From Gammaproteobacteria bacterium RIFCSPLOWO2_02_FULL_56_15 (GTDB lineage Bacteria > Pseudomonadota > Gammaproteobacteria > Eutrophobiales > Eutrophobiaceae), in assembly GCA_001801825.1 (NCBI GenBank), contig MGYR01000118.1, forward strand, positions 1 to 14,310: a stretch of 14,310 nucleotides of DNA, read 5' to 3'. Made by a program: the position numbers and the translations under genes. Below are positions 5,829-13,827 of the stretch, piece after piece. Numbering within the stretch: the stretch's first letter is position 1; the number at the start of each line of letters is the position of its first letter. Under the pieces are notes generated by a model that was not told the DNA's origin, did not search any database, and was given only the letters and a program-made list of their open reading frames with translations.

Positions 5829-8471
5829 ATGAAAAGAATGCTGATTAACGCAACTCAGCCGGAAGAGTTGCGGGTGGCCTTAGTGGACGGCCAGCAACTG
5901 TATGACCTGGATATAGAGACTCCTTCCAGAGAAAAAAAGAAATCGAATATTTACAAGGCCCGGGTTGTCCGTATTGAACCGAGCCTGGAGGCTGCGTTTG
6001 TCGATTTCGGAGCAACTCGGCATGGATTTCTGCCGTTCAAGGAAATCTCCCGATCACTGTTTAAGACCCGGGATGGCGAAAGCGGCCAGGGACGGGTCAG
6101 CATCAAGGAAGAACTGGAACCAGGTCAGGAGTTTATCATACAGATTGACAAGGAAGAGCGAGGGAACAAGGGAGCTGCCCTGACCACCTCCATCAGCCTG
6201 GCCGGTCGTTACCTGGTCCTGATGCCCAATAATCCTCGTGCCGGTGGTGTATCCAGGCAGATTGAGGGTACTGATCGGTCTGATGCCAGGGAAGCCATGA
6301 GCGTACTGGAGATCCCCCAGGACATGGGTCTGATACTCAGGACCGCCGGGATCGGCAAGGACAGTGATGAACTGCAATGGGACCTCGATTACCTCTTGCA
6401 TCTGTGGGAAGCCATTGCCAATGCCGCTAAAAGCAAGCCTGCCCCATTTCTGATTTACCACGAAAGAGACCTGGTAATACGGGCCATTCGTGATTACCTG
6501 CGTAATGACATCAGTGAAATCTGGATCGATGATTCGGATGTCTATGATCGCGCAAGAGATTTCATGCAGCAGGTTATGCCTGGAAACCTGTCTAAACTCA
6601 AGCTTTATACGGAAAACGACCCCCTATTCAACCGGTACCAGATTGAAGGACAGATCGAGACTGCCTTCTCGCGAAAGGTAAACCTGCCATCGGGTGGCGC
6701 CGTGATTATCGACCACACCGAGGCATTGACCAGTATTGATATCAATTCTGCGCGGTCTACAGCCGGAGGAGACATCGAGGAAACCGCATACAACACGAAT
6801 CTGGAAGCCGCTGATGAAATCGCGAGACAATCGCGGCTCCGCGACTTGGGTGGTTTGATCGTCATCGATTTCATCGACATGATGAATTCTCGTCACCAGA
6901 GGGACGTAGAAAACCGCCTGAAAGACGCTCTCAAGATCGATCGCGCCCGGGTACAAGTAGGCCGGATCTCGCGTTTCGGTCTCCTGGAGATGTCAAGACA
7001 ACGATTGCGCCCTTCCTTGGGAGAATCCAGTCACATTCCATGTCCGAGATGCGATGGCCAGGGAACCATACGAGGGGTCGAATCGCTGGCCCTCGCGGTA
7101 CTGCGTATTCTCGAAGAAGATGCCATGAAGGATTCCACAGCCAAGATTATAGCGCGGCTACCAGTTGACACAGCGACCTTTCTACTCAATGAAAAGCGGC
7201 AGGGAATTAGAGAGATTGAACTCCGGCTGGATGTTGAGATCATCATAATCCCTGATGCCAGAATCGAAACTCCTCATTATCATGTCCAGCGTGTTCGCCT
7301 GTCCGAGGTGGAGGCACATGCCCATAACAAAGCCAGCTATGCCATCCCGCGACCGACCGAGGAAGAAATCAATGATGACAGAAGCTCACCCACGGCAACC
7401 CGGCAAGTGGAAGAACCGGCAGTTAAACAAGTGATCCAGGAAAAGCATGTGCCTGCCCCCCGGAAGAAAGGCTTGATAGCCCGGATCTTCGGAAGCTTTT
7501 TCGGACAAGTCACAGAAAAACCCAAAGCTGCAGGAACCTCCCAGACAGGTTCCCGAAGACCGCTGAACACACCAACCTCAAAGCTGCAGGAACATCATGA
7601 TTCCATCAAAGGCAGCTCCAGAAATCGGTCCAAACCACAAAAGCAGCAGCAACCCCGGGTTGGTTCGACCGAGACCAGCAGCGCTGTGGGTATTGGTACT
7701 GCTACTGGTGCTCCTGGCAGTGAAAGCCGGGGAGGTAGGCGGAAGAAAAACCAGGGCAACCGGCAAACGGGCCGCAATACCGGTGAAACCAATGGGCAGC
7801 CAAGAGAAACCCGAAACAACGACCGTGTCAGGAATCGGCAGGAAAACCGGCAGGGTGATCCTCAAGCCCGGGCTGATGGCCAGGAATCCCGGAACAAGAA
7901 ATCCGGTAATCAGAGAAACCGTAACCGGAATACTTCCCGCAGTGCGGATAAGAACGGGGAAACACTGCCACACGAAAGCGTCAGTGACAGCCGTCAACCT
8001 CCCGGAAATAACGCCACATTGCCAAATGACTCAGTGGTGAACCAGACCCCCCCCAGCAAACCTTCGGCTGAAGCCCTTTCAGTTTCAGTCATACCCTCTG
8101 ATCGAGAACTTAGTGCTGATCTTTTCCCGAGTCCCGATAGCGGGCAATTATCTCCTCGGGTGAACATTCCAGCCAGCACTGGACATGAGGTAAAAGCAGA
8201 CTCATCTCCGGCGAATATTAATCTCAGTGCGCAAGCCCAAGCTCAACCTGCACAACAATATCCGCAGACCGTTCCGAAGACAATCCCGGATCCGGAGAGT
8301 AATAGCGTTACCCAAGTCAATCCCCGGTTTGCTGCTAACACTGCAGGAAACCCGGATCAGCTGAGACAAGCAGGTTCCTCCGATGCAACAAGTCAGACAG
8401 ACGCTGTCGCGTCCTCCAGACCTGAGAATGCAACACCGCAACAGGTAGCAGTAGAAAAGCCAGGGGAATAG
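5829..8471 (+). CDS. rne: Ribonuclease E
   Basis: RNase E is the main endoribonuclease of mRNA decay and of rRNA/tRNA processing and the scaffold of the degradosome on the inner membrane. The 880-residue protein begins MKRMLINATQPEELRVALVD, nearly as in E. coli. The catalytic half (~1-530) contains the S1 domain (~36-119), metal-binding Asp304 and Asp347 in TSIDINSA and IVIDFIDM, and the zinc-link cysteines 405/408 in CPRCDGQGT. After ETPHYHVQRVR comes a disordered C-terminal half. It holds a probable membrane-binding helix, KKGLIARIFGSFFG (~546-559), equivalent to E. coli GLLSRFFGALKALF, then an Arg/Asn/Gln-rich RNA-binding region (~598-710), then a Ser/Pro/Gln/Ala-rich tail. No PNPase-binding motif is recognised at the C-terminus. 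Converges on prfC. Confidence 0.97.
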   Translation: MKRMLINATQPEELRVALVDGQQLYDLDIETPSREKKKSNIYKARVVRIEPSLEAAFVDFGATRHGFLPFKEISRSLFKTRDGESGQGRVSIKEELEPGQEFIIQIDKEERGNKGAALTTSISLAGRYLVLMPNNPRAGGVSRQIEGTDRSDAREAMSVLEIPQDMGLILRTAGIGKDSDELQWDLDYLLHLWEAIANAAKSKPAPFLIYHERDLVIRAIRDYLRNDISEIWIDDSDVYDRARDFMQQVMPGNLSKLKLYTENDPLFNRYQIEGQIETAFSRKVNLPSGGAVIIDHTEALTSIDINSARSTAGGDIEETAYNTNLEAADEIARQSRLRDLGGLIVIDFIDMMNSRHQRDVENRLKDALKIDRARVQVGRISRFGLLEMSRQRLRPSLGESSHIPCPRCDGQGTIRGVESLALAVLRILEEDAMKDSTAKIIARLPVDTATFLLNEKRQGIREIELRLDVEIIIIPDARIETPHYHVQRVRLSEVEAHAHNKASYAIPRPTEEEINDDRSSPTATRQVEEPAVKQVIQEKHVPAPRKKGLIARIFGSFFGQVTEKPKAAGTSQTGSRRPLNTPTSKLQEHHDSIKGSSRNRSKPQKQQQPRVGSTETSSAVGIGTATGAPGSESRGGRRKKNQGNRQTGRNTGETNGQPRETRNNDRVRNRQENRQGDPQARADGQESRNKKSGNQRNRNRNTSRSADKNGETLPHESVSDSRQPPGNNATLPNDSVVNQTPPSKPSAEALSVSVIPSDRELSADLFPSPDSGQLSPRVNIPASTGHEVKADSSPANINLSAQAQAQPAQQYPQTVPKTIPDPESNSVTQVNPRFAANTAGNPDQLRQAGSSDATSQTDAVASSRPENATPQQVAVEKPGE
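7523..7593 (+). repeat. 15-bp direct repeat and adjacent hairpin inside rne
   Basis: CAAAGCTGCAGGAAC occurs at 7523-7537 and again at 7579-7593. The copies are 56 bp apart, not a multiple of three, and are read in different frames. Overlapping the first copy is a perfect inverted repeat, GGAACCT / AGGTTCC (7533-7539 and 7547-7553) with a 7-nt loop. Both lie in the disordered linker just after the membrane helix. Confidence 0.8.
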
Positions 8472-8592
8472 CTGCCGTGGAACATGATGTGTTGAGATAA
8501 TAATGAGCCCCGAATAACTCCATATTCCGAACTTCTCAGGGCGGGATCCATCTCAAGTATTGCAAGGAATCTCTGGCTTTTTCAGAGGTGTA
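8472..8592. other. Convergent intergenic region between rne and prfC
   Basis: The 121 bp between the two stop codons should contain transcription ends for both strands. I see only weak symmetry: GAATA / TATTC (8512-8526) and CTCTG / CAGAG around GCTTTTT (8571-8587). Neither is a GC-rich stem followed by a T run, so no intrinsic terminator can be called. Confidence 0.4.
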
Positions 8593-10200
8593 TCAATGCT
8601 CCCTTGCAGCATGAAAGACAACACCTGGCCAGCGTTCCGTGATCAAATCAAGGTTGATCTTCGTTGGGGCCAGATAGGTGAGGTGACTTCCGCCATCAAT
8701 TGCCAGATGACTGCTCACCCTGCTTTTAAATTCCCGCAAACGGAGCGGGTCATCGCAGGATATCCAGCGCGCAGTTACCACTGAAACAGCGTCGTAGCTG
8801 CATTCGACACCGTATTCGTTCCTGAGTCTGTAGGCCACCACATCAAACTGCAAAATGCCAACGGCGCCTAGAATGATATCATTGCTGTCCAAGGGCCTGA
8901 ATACCTGTACTGCACCTTCTTCCCCCAGTTCCAATAGACCCTTCAACAAGGCCTTTGACCTCAATGGATCCCGCAGTTGCACGCGACGAAATAGTTCAGG
9001 AGCAAAATGGGGCACGCCGGTGAAATTGAGTTCCTCCCCTTCTGTAAAGGTATCACCGACCTGAATTGTGCCATGATTATGCAGACCCAGGATATCCCCG
9101 GCACAAGCTGTGACCGCCAGATCCCGTTCACCAGCCATGAATGTCAAGGCATTGGCCACCGCGATTTCCCTGCCATGTCGTACATGGTACAACTTCATAC
9201 CACGCTGATAACTTCCAGAGCAGATCCTGAGGAATGCTACCCGGTCCCTGTGCGCCGGGTCCATATTTGCCTGGATCTTGAATACAAAACCGGTGAAGCG
9301 GTTTTCATTGCCACTAACGGTACGCTCAAGCGCGTGCCGTGGTAGAGGTGATGGGGCGTACTCGACCAGGTGATCCAGAAACTGTACTACTCCGAATTTG
9401 TGCAAAGCACAGCCAAAAAAGACCGGAGTCTGCTTACCGTTCAGAAACTCCTCACGGTTAAATTCCGGATAGATCCCTTTGGCAAGCTGAATCTCTTCAA
9501 TCACTGCATTCAGGTCTCGACCCAGGAGGACCTTGGCCGCCTCGCTGTGCAGACCTGTGATGGTTTCGAAATCACCCTCCTTCGCCTCCTTTGAATAAAG
9601 ATAATATTCATCATTCACAAGATGATAAAGCCCCTTAAGTCGTGTCCCCATCCCGATCGGCCAGGTTAATGGAACACACTGTATCCCCAATTGTTCCTCA
9701 ATCTCGTCAAACAATGTGATGGGATCTTTGCCTTCACGGTCAAGTTTATTGACAAAGGTTGTTACCGGAGTATCGCGCAATCTGCACACGTCCATCAGCT
9801 TGATGGTCCGCTCTTCTACACCTTTGGCAACGTCAATCACCATCAATGCCGAATCCACTGCAGTCAGAGTTCTATAGGTATCTTCAGAAAAATCCGCATG
9901 TCCTGGAGTATCCAATAAATTGAACACCCGGTTTCCATAATGGAATTGCATGACGGAACTGGTTATCGATATTCCTCGTTCCTTCTCCATGGCCATCCAG
10001 TCGGAAGTCGCATGACGTGTGGATTTTCTGGCCTTAACCGTACCGGCCAGCTGGATTGCACCCCCGATATAGAGCAACTGTTCGGTTACTGTGGTTTTTC
10101 CGGCATCCGGATGGGAAATAATTGCAAAGGTTCGGCGTCTCTTGATTTCGTTTTCAATCGACTTCTCACCATGGTTGGCGTCCTGCATACGGGCCAGCAT
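8593..10200 (-). CDS. prfC: Peptide chain release factor 3 (RF3)
   Basis: RF3 is a translational GTPase that removes RF1/RF2 from the ribosome after peptide release. The 535-residue product (E. coli 529) has the G1 P-loop SHPDAGKTT at ~29-37, switch region ERGISITSSVMQF, G3 DTPGH at 97-101 and G4 NKLD at 151-154. RF3-typical domain II/III segments follow, including FTGFVFKIQANMDPAHRDR and VGILQFDVVAYRLRNEYGVE. Two ATGs compete as start (10200, and four codons later), neither with a clear Shine-Dalgarno; family N-termini are variable here. It follows pdxJ by 42 bp in the same direction and is probably read through from that operon. Confidence 0.96.
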   Translation of the reverse strand: MLARMQDANHGEKSIENEIKRRRTFAIISHPDAGKTTVTEQLLYIGGAIQLAGTVKARKSTRHATSDWMAMEKERGISITSSVMQFHYGNRVFNLLDTPGHADFSEDTYRTLTAVDSALMVIDVAKGVEERTIKLMDVCRLRDTPVTTFVNKLDREGKDPITLFDEIEEQLGIQCVPLTWPIGMGTRLKGLYHLVNDEYYLYSKEAKEGDFETITGLHSEAAKVLLGRDLNAVIEEIQLAKGIYPEFNREEFLNGKQTPVFFGCALHKFGVVQFLDHLVEYAPSPLPRHALERTVSGNENRFTGFVFKIQANMDPAHRDRVAFLRICSGSYQRGMKLYHVRHGREIAVANALTFMAGERDLAVTACAGDILGLHNHGTIQVGDTFTEGEELNFTGVPHFAPELFRRVQLRDPLRSKALLKGLLELGEEGAVQVFRPLDSNDIILGAVGILQFDVVAYRLRNEYGVECSYDAVSVVTARWISCDDPLRLREFKSRVSSHLAIDGGSHLTYLAPTKINLDLITERWPGVVFHAAREH

Positions 10201-10242
10201 ACAAATACAATCAGCGTTCAGTACAGGTTACCGGATACCGAA

Positions 10243-10986
10243 TCAGACGATCCTGACACGGGCTCTGGCCTGGTTCATTAATTGCTTCATTTCCATCACT
10301 GCTGTTGCCATGCCAGACAGAACAGCCCTGGCTATTATGGCGTGTCCTATATTCAATTCGTGGATTTCCGATATTGCCGCGACTGCCTGCACATTGTGGT
10401 AATTCAATCCGTGACCGGCATTCACCTGCATACCCTTGCTCCGGGCGAGTTGAACGGCATGGAATATCTTGTTCAATTCGTCCGCTTGGTGGTCGTTTCC
10501 GGCAGCGGCGTATGTGCCAGTATGAATCTCGACGGCGGATGCGCCTGTTGCATGACTCGCCTCAATCTGATGTGCCACCGGATCAATAAATAATGAAACT
10601 CTGATCCCGGCCTCCTGTAATTTTCGGCATACGTATTCCACTCGTGATTTCATTCCCTTCACGTCAAGCCCTCCTTCCGTTGTGAGTTCCTCCCGTTTCT
10701 CCGGCACCAGACAGCAATAAGCCGGATTCAGTTTCAGAGCGATCCCCACCATTTCATCCGTAACTGCCATTTCCAGATTTAGAGCAAGGCCGAGGACTTC
10801 CTTGAGCGCAAATACATCCCGCTCCTGTATATGCCTGCGATCCTCCCGCAAATGTACTGTAATTGAATCAGCGCCGGCCTGCTCTGCGAGCAAAGCTGCC
10901 TGGACTGGCTCAGGGTATCTGGTTTTCCTCGCCTGCCTCAGGGTTGCAACATGATCAATATTGACTCCGAGAAAAATCCTCTGCAC
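10243..10986 (-). CDS. pdxJ: Pyridoxine 5'-phosphate synthase PdxJ
   Basis: PdxJ condenses 1-deoxy-D-xylulose 5-phosphate with 3-amino-2-oxopropyl phosphate to pyridoxine 5'-phosphate, the ring-forming step of vitamin B6 synthesis. The 247-residue TIM barrel starts with LGVNIDHVATLRQAR. Expected catalytic residues are in place: His45 in TVHLREDRRHI, Glu72 in LNLEMA, Glu153 in AVEIHTG and His192 in NAGHGLNYHN. The start is a GTG at 10986-10984, with GAGG about 10 nt upstream. It lies 68 bp after recO, as in many gammaproteobacteria, but acpS, its usual downstream partner, is absent and prfC follows instead. Confidence 0.96.
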   Translation of the reverse strand: MQRIFLGVNIDHVATLRQARKTRYPEPVQAALLAEQAGADSITVHLREDRRHIQERDVFALKEVLGLALNLEMAVTDEMVGIALKLNPAYCCLVPEKREELTTEGGLDVKGMKSRVEYVCRKLQEAGIRVSLFIDPVAHQIEASHATGASAVEIHTGTYAAAGNDHQADELNKIFHAVQLARSKGMQVNAGHGLNYHNVQAVAAISEIHELNIGHAIIARAVLSGMATAVMEMKQLMNQARARVRIV

Positions 10987-11054
10987 TGTACTGGTACCTC
11001 AAGCAACCAAGAATGATGGTGTGTAATATTAGCTGGAATGTAGCACGCGGTATA

Positions 11055-11777
11055 TTATTTCGCCGAAGAAATTCCCAGATAGGCTTGGTACATTTCCCGG
11101 CTGAGAAGCAGCTTGTTACCCAGATGACTATTGATGGCCTTTCGCATGATCTGTTTTGCCTGGCGCATGGTTTTCGCCGTCTCCAGCTTACCTCTTTCCA
11201 GCCCTATGAGCGTTGCGCCGGATACGGGGAAAAGCTGCTCCCCGGGGATGTCTCTTTCAAGCGGTCCGTAATTTATTCGGTAGTAATAATCACATTCAGG
11301 GTTTACAGACCTACCAGTGTCAACGGCATGATCAAGAATCAGCCCATAACCGAGCGTTTTAAGAAAGTCTAATTCGAACCTTCTCAAGACATGTTCTTCA
11401 TTTTCTCTTGCATGCAGGGATTCCAGAGTCCGTTCGTAGGCTGCAAATAACTGTGGATGTGCCTCATGCCTGTGTAACAGGCGTAACATCAACTCATTGA
11501 TATAAAATACCGACATCAGCCACCTGCCATGGAGTTCGAATGGATGATATCCAGCCTCGATATCGGTCATTGTGCCCATCTCGCCCCGGATTGACCAGGC
11601 GATATCGAGCTTCCGCCCGATCTGCAGAAGATATCTATCCCGGAAACCCTTTCTCCTCACCCCTCTGGCTACCAGTGAAATCCTCCCATGCTCACTGGAA
11701 AATACTTCAAGGAGCTTACTGGTTTCACGATAATCCCGTTGGTGGAGAATAAAGCATGGATGCAGCGGGACTCTCAC
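11055..11777 (-). CDS. recO: DNA repair protein RecO
   Basis: RecO works with RecR (RecF pathway) to load RecA on SSB-coated single-stranded DNA and anneals strands during gap repair. The 240-residue product (E. coli 242) has the N-terminal OB-fold segment FILHQRDYRETSKLLEVFS and the GRISLVARGVRRK stretch, then a helical domain with YINELMLRLLHRHEAHP and FELDFLKTLGYGL, all RecO-typical. It lacks the four zinc cysteines found in some bacterial RecO proteins, as does E. coli. The start is GTG (11777-11775) with GGGGAA about 9 nt upstream. It lies 24 bp after era. Confidence 0.93.
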   Translation of the reverse strand: MRVPLHPCFILHQRDYRETSKLLEVFSSEHGRISLVARGVRRKGFRDRYLLQIGRKLDIAWSIRGEMGTMTDIEAGYHPFELHGRWLMSVFYINELMLRLLHRHEAHPQLFAAYERTLESLHARENEEHVLRRFELDFLKTLGYGLILDHAVDTGRSVNPECDYYYRINYGPLERDIPGEQLFPVSGATLIGLERGKLETAKTMRQAKQIMRKAINSHLGNKLLLSREMYQAYLGISSAK

Positions 11778-11801
11778 TTCTATAGTTCCCCGTCGCCCGC
11801 C

Positions 11802-12716
11802 CTATTGCTCGTATCCGAATTCTTTCATAGCCCTGGCATCACCTGTCCAGTTTTTTCTGATCTTTACCCAGGTCTGGAGATAAAGTTTGCAACCGAACAT
11901 GGATTCCATATCTTTTCTGGCTTTTTCTCCTGCGGCCTTAAGCATAAGCCCGCCCTTGCCGATGATGATCCGTTTCTGACTTTCTCCTTCCACCCAGATC
12001 ACGGCGTCCACATATATGATTCTCGGCTGCCGTTCGAATCGCTCAATGGTAACCGCTATCCGGTATGGCAGTTCCTCCCCCAGCTGACGGATCAACTTCT
12101 CCCGGATAAACTCCGCCGCGAAAAACCTTTCATTCCGGTCAGATAACTGATCTATGGGGTACTCCGGAGGAGCCACAGGCAGCAATGCAACCACGGCGGA
12201 TTCCACAGCATCGATATTCTCATTCCGGGTGGCCGAAACAGGGATGATGTCATTGAATTTATTTTTCCCGGACAGTTGTTTGATAAACGGCAGTAGTTGT
12301 CCTCGGTCCTGCAGGCGATCGATTTTGTTGATCAGTAGCAATACAGGGATATTTAATTTTCCTAACAGACCATGGACGTGTTCATCCATTGTGTTCCATA
12401 CCAATGCTTCAACCATCATCAGTACCACGTGGACTTGCTCAATGGCTTTTCTGGTTTCACGCGCCATGTGACGGTTGAGTGAATCCCGGTATCGGGTCTG
12501 TAAGCCTGGAGTATCCACGAAGATCGCCTGGTAATTCGGTCCACTCCTGATTCCATACAGGCACCATCGGGTGGTTTGTGGTTTACTGGAAGTGATGCTC
12601 ATCTTCTGACCTATAATCCGGTTCAGTAATGTCGATTTGCCGACATTTGGTCTCCCGACGATGGTCACGTAACCACAACGAAACTCTCCAGGCGGATACT
12701 TCCCTGAGTCGCTCAT
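11802..12716 (-). CDS. era: GTPase Era, 16S rRNA-binding ribosome assembly factor
   Basis: Era is an essential GTPase that binds the 3' end of 16S rRNA and helps mature the 30S subunit. The 304-residue protein has G1 GRPNVGKST (21-29), G3 DTPG (68-71), G4 NKID (130-133), a G5-like VSAT, and a C-terminal KH domain with IIIGKGG as the GxxG loop and LQTWVKIRKNW. Two residues in the switch segments are unusual: the highly conserved TTRH becomes TTRW at 48-51 followed by CLYGI, and DTPGLH becomes DTPGLQ. Its ATG overlaps the rnc stop (ATGA), so era and rnc are translationally coupled, the classic rnc-era arrangement. Confidence 0.96.
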   Translation of the reverse strand: MSDSGKYPPGEFRCGYVTIVGRPNVGKSTLLNRIIGQKMSITSSKPQTTRWCLYGIRSGPNYQAIFVDTPGLQTRYRDSLNRHMARETRKAIEQVHVVLMMVEALVWNTMDEHVHGLLGKLNIPVLLLINKIDRLQDRGQLLPFIKQLSGKNKFNDIIPVSATRNENIDAVESAVVALLPVAPPEYPIDQLSDRNERFFAAEFIREKLIRQLGEELPYRIAVTIERFERQPRIIYVDAVIWVEGESQKRIIIGKGGLMLKAAGEKARKDMESMFGCKLYLQTWVKIRKNWTGDARAMKEFGYEQ

Positions 12717-13390
12717 TCAACTCCGGACTCCAGCATTTTCAGGGCGCGACTTGCGGCAAGCTGCTCTGCTTCCCGCTTGCTCCTTCCTCGAGCGTGAAAT
12801 AGCGTACTCAAATCCCCGATGAGACAGCTTACAACAAATTCACGATCATGGGCCTCGCCAATCTCCTCGATTACTTCGTAGACCGGGAGTTGTTTTTTCC
12901 TGGCCTGCAGTAGTTCCTGTAATCTTGTTTTTGGATCCTTTTCAGGGGATTCCGCAGCCAAGTTTAGCAATTGATCAGCATACAGATTCTGGACGAAGAG
13001 ACGACAGGTCTCGATATCCGAATCAATGTAAACCGCTCCTATAAGTGCTTCCAGGGCATTGGCAAGTATTGAATCCCGACGCCAGCCACCGCTTTTCCTT
13101 TCTCCAGTGCCCAGTTTGATATGACTGCCGATACTAATCGAACGGGCAATCCCTGCCAGTGTCTCGCGTTTGACCAATGTAGAGCGCATCCTGGTCAATG
13201 CACCTTCTTTGTGTTCCGGGAAACGGGTATACAATATCTCTGCTATCAGGAACCCGAGTATGGCATCACCAAGGTATTCAAGGCGTTCATTGTTGGCGTC
13301 GCAGTAGCTGCGGTGGGTAAGCGCCTCCTCCAGAAGCTTGGAATTTCGGAAACTATAACCAAGTTTTATCGAAGGAAGCGCATCACTCAC
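12713..13390 (-). CDS. rnc: Ribonuclease III
   Basis: RNase III cuts double-stranded RNA, notably in rRNA precursors and structured mRNA leaders. The 225-residue product (E. coli 226) has the catalytic domain with signature NERLEYLGDAIL (E35, E38, D42), then a dsRNA-binding domain from about residue 152 (DPKTRLQELLQA) to the end, with the SKREAEQLAASRALKML helix. At the position of E. coli Asp114 the sequence SILANALEALIG has Asn111; the neighbouring catalytic Glu (E. coli Glu117) is kept as Glu114. The start is GTG at 13390-13388, preceded closely by GGAAGGAA. It overlaps the end of the DUF4845 gene by 8 nt and era by 4 nt. Confidence 0.96.
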   Translation of the reverse strand: MSDALPSIKLGYSFRNSKLLEEALTHRSYCDANNERLEYLGDAILGFLIAEILYTRFPEHKEGALTRMRSTLVKRETLAGIARSISIGSHIKLGTGERKSGGWRRDSILANALEALIGAVYIDSDIETCRLFVQNLYADQLLNLAAESPEKDPKTRLQELLQARKKQLPVYEVIEEIGEAHDREFVVSCLIGDLSTLFHARGRSKREAEQLAASRALKMLESGVE

Positions 13391-13796
13391 TTCCTTCCGG
13401 TCCCCGTAGCGGCTTGCTCTCGTTAAACTCCATCATCAAGTATAGGTCGGCAAACAACTTGCTTTTTGCCTGGTATGTAACTCGCATGATTCTGGGTCCA
13501 TCTTTCTTTTCTGATTTTTCCACAAATACAAAATCCTTGAGCGTAGAGCTGCTGAAGCGGCTGATATTGGTGACCTGTATCTGCTTGTAAAAAGAATTCT
13601 GCACTTCCTTGGTGGAAAGTTCCGTAGCGTCGGGTCTCGAAACCACCGTATTCATTGCGGATATCACCTGCATCTTTTCGTTATAGAGTGGAAATGCCCT
13701 TAGCGAAAACAAGACCACAATAGCAATGAATGCCAACACAAAAAGGAAACCCCACATGGTGATACCCAGTTGTCTGTTCGAACTGTATCTCATCAT
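13383..13796 (-). CDS. DUF4845 family single-pass membrane protein
   Basis: The function of this family is unknown; the gene typically sits between lepB and rnc in gamma- and betaproteobacteria, as here. From the ATG at 13796 the product has 137 residues: a short charged N-terminus (MMRYSSNRQLG), one membrane helix at ~13-31 (MWGFLFVLAFIAIVVLF), then RAFPLYNEKMQV and a soluble domain ending ADLYLMMEFNESKPL. The frame can be extended to a TTG at 13823, but a GAGGG four to seven nt before the ATGATG at 13796/13793 decides for the shorter form. The N-terminus with GIT before a hydrophobic helix resembles a pseudopilin leader but lacks the Gly-Phe-Thr-Leu-Ile-Glu pattern. Last codons overlap rnc by 8 nt. 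Confidence 0.82.
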   Translation of the reverse strand: MMRYSSNRQLGITMWGFLFVLAFIAIVVLFSLRAFPLYNEKMQVISAMNTVVSRPDATELSTKEVQNSFYKQIQVTNISRFSSSTLKDFVFVEKSEKKDGPRIMRVTYQAKSKLFADLYLMMEFNESKPLRGPEGSE

Positions 13797-13827
13797 TAAG
13801 CCCTCGTTATTTAAAGAGATCAAAAGA

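Noticed and set aside
7597..8040. 147-codon open frame within the rne C-terminal region
   Set aside because: It overlaps the low-complexity Arg/Asn-rich coding part of rne in another frame and has no start signal or domain.
8571..8587. CTCTG / CAGAG hairpin as terminator for prfC or rne
   Set aside because: Only a 5-bp stem, with the T run in the loop rather than after it.
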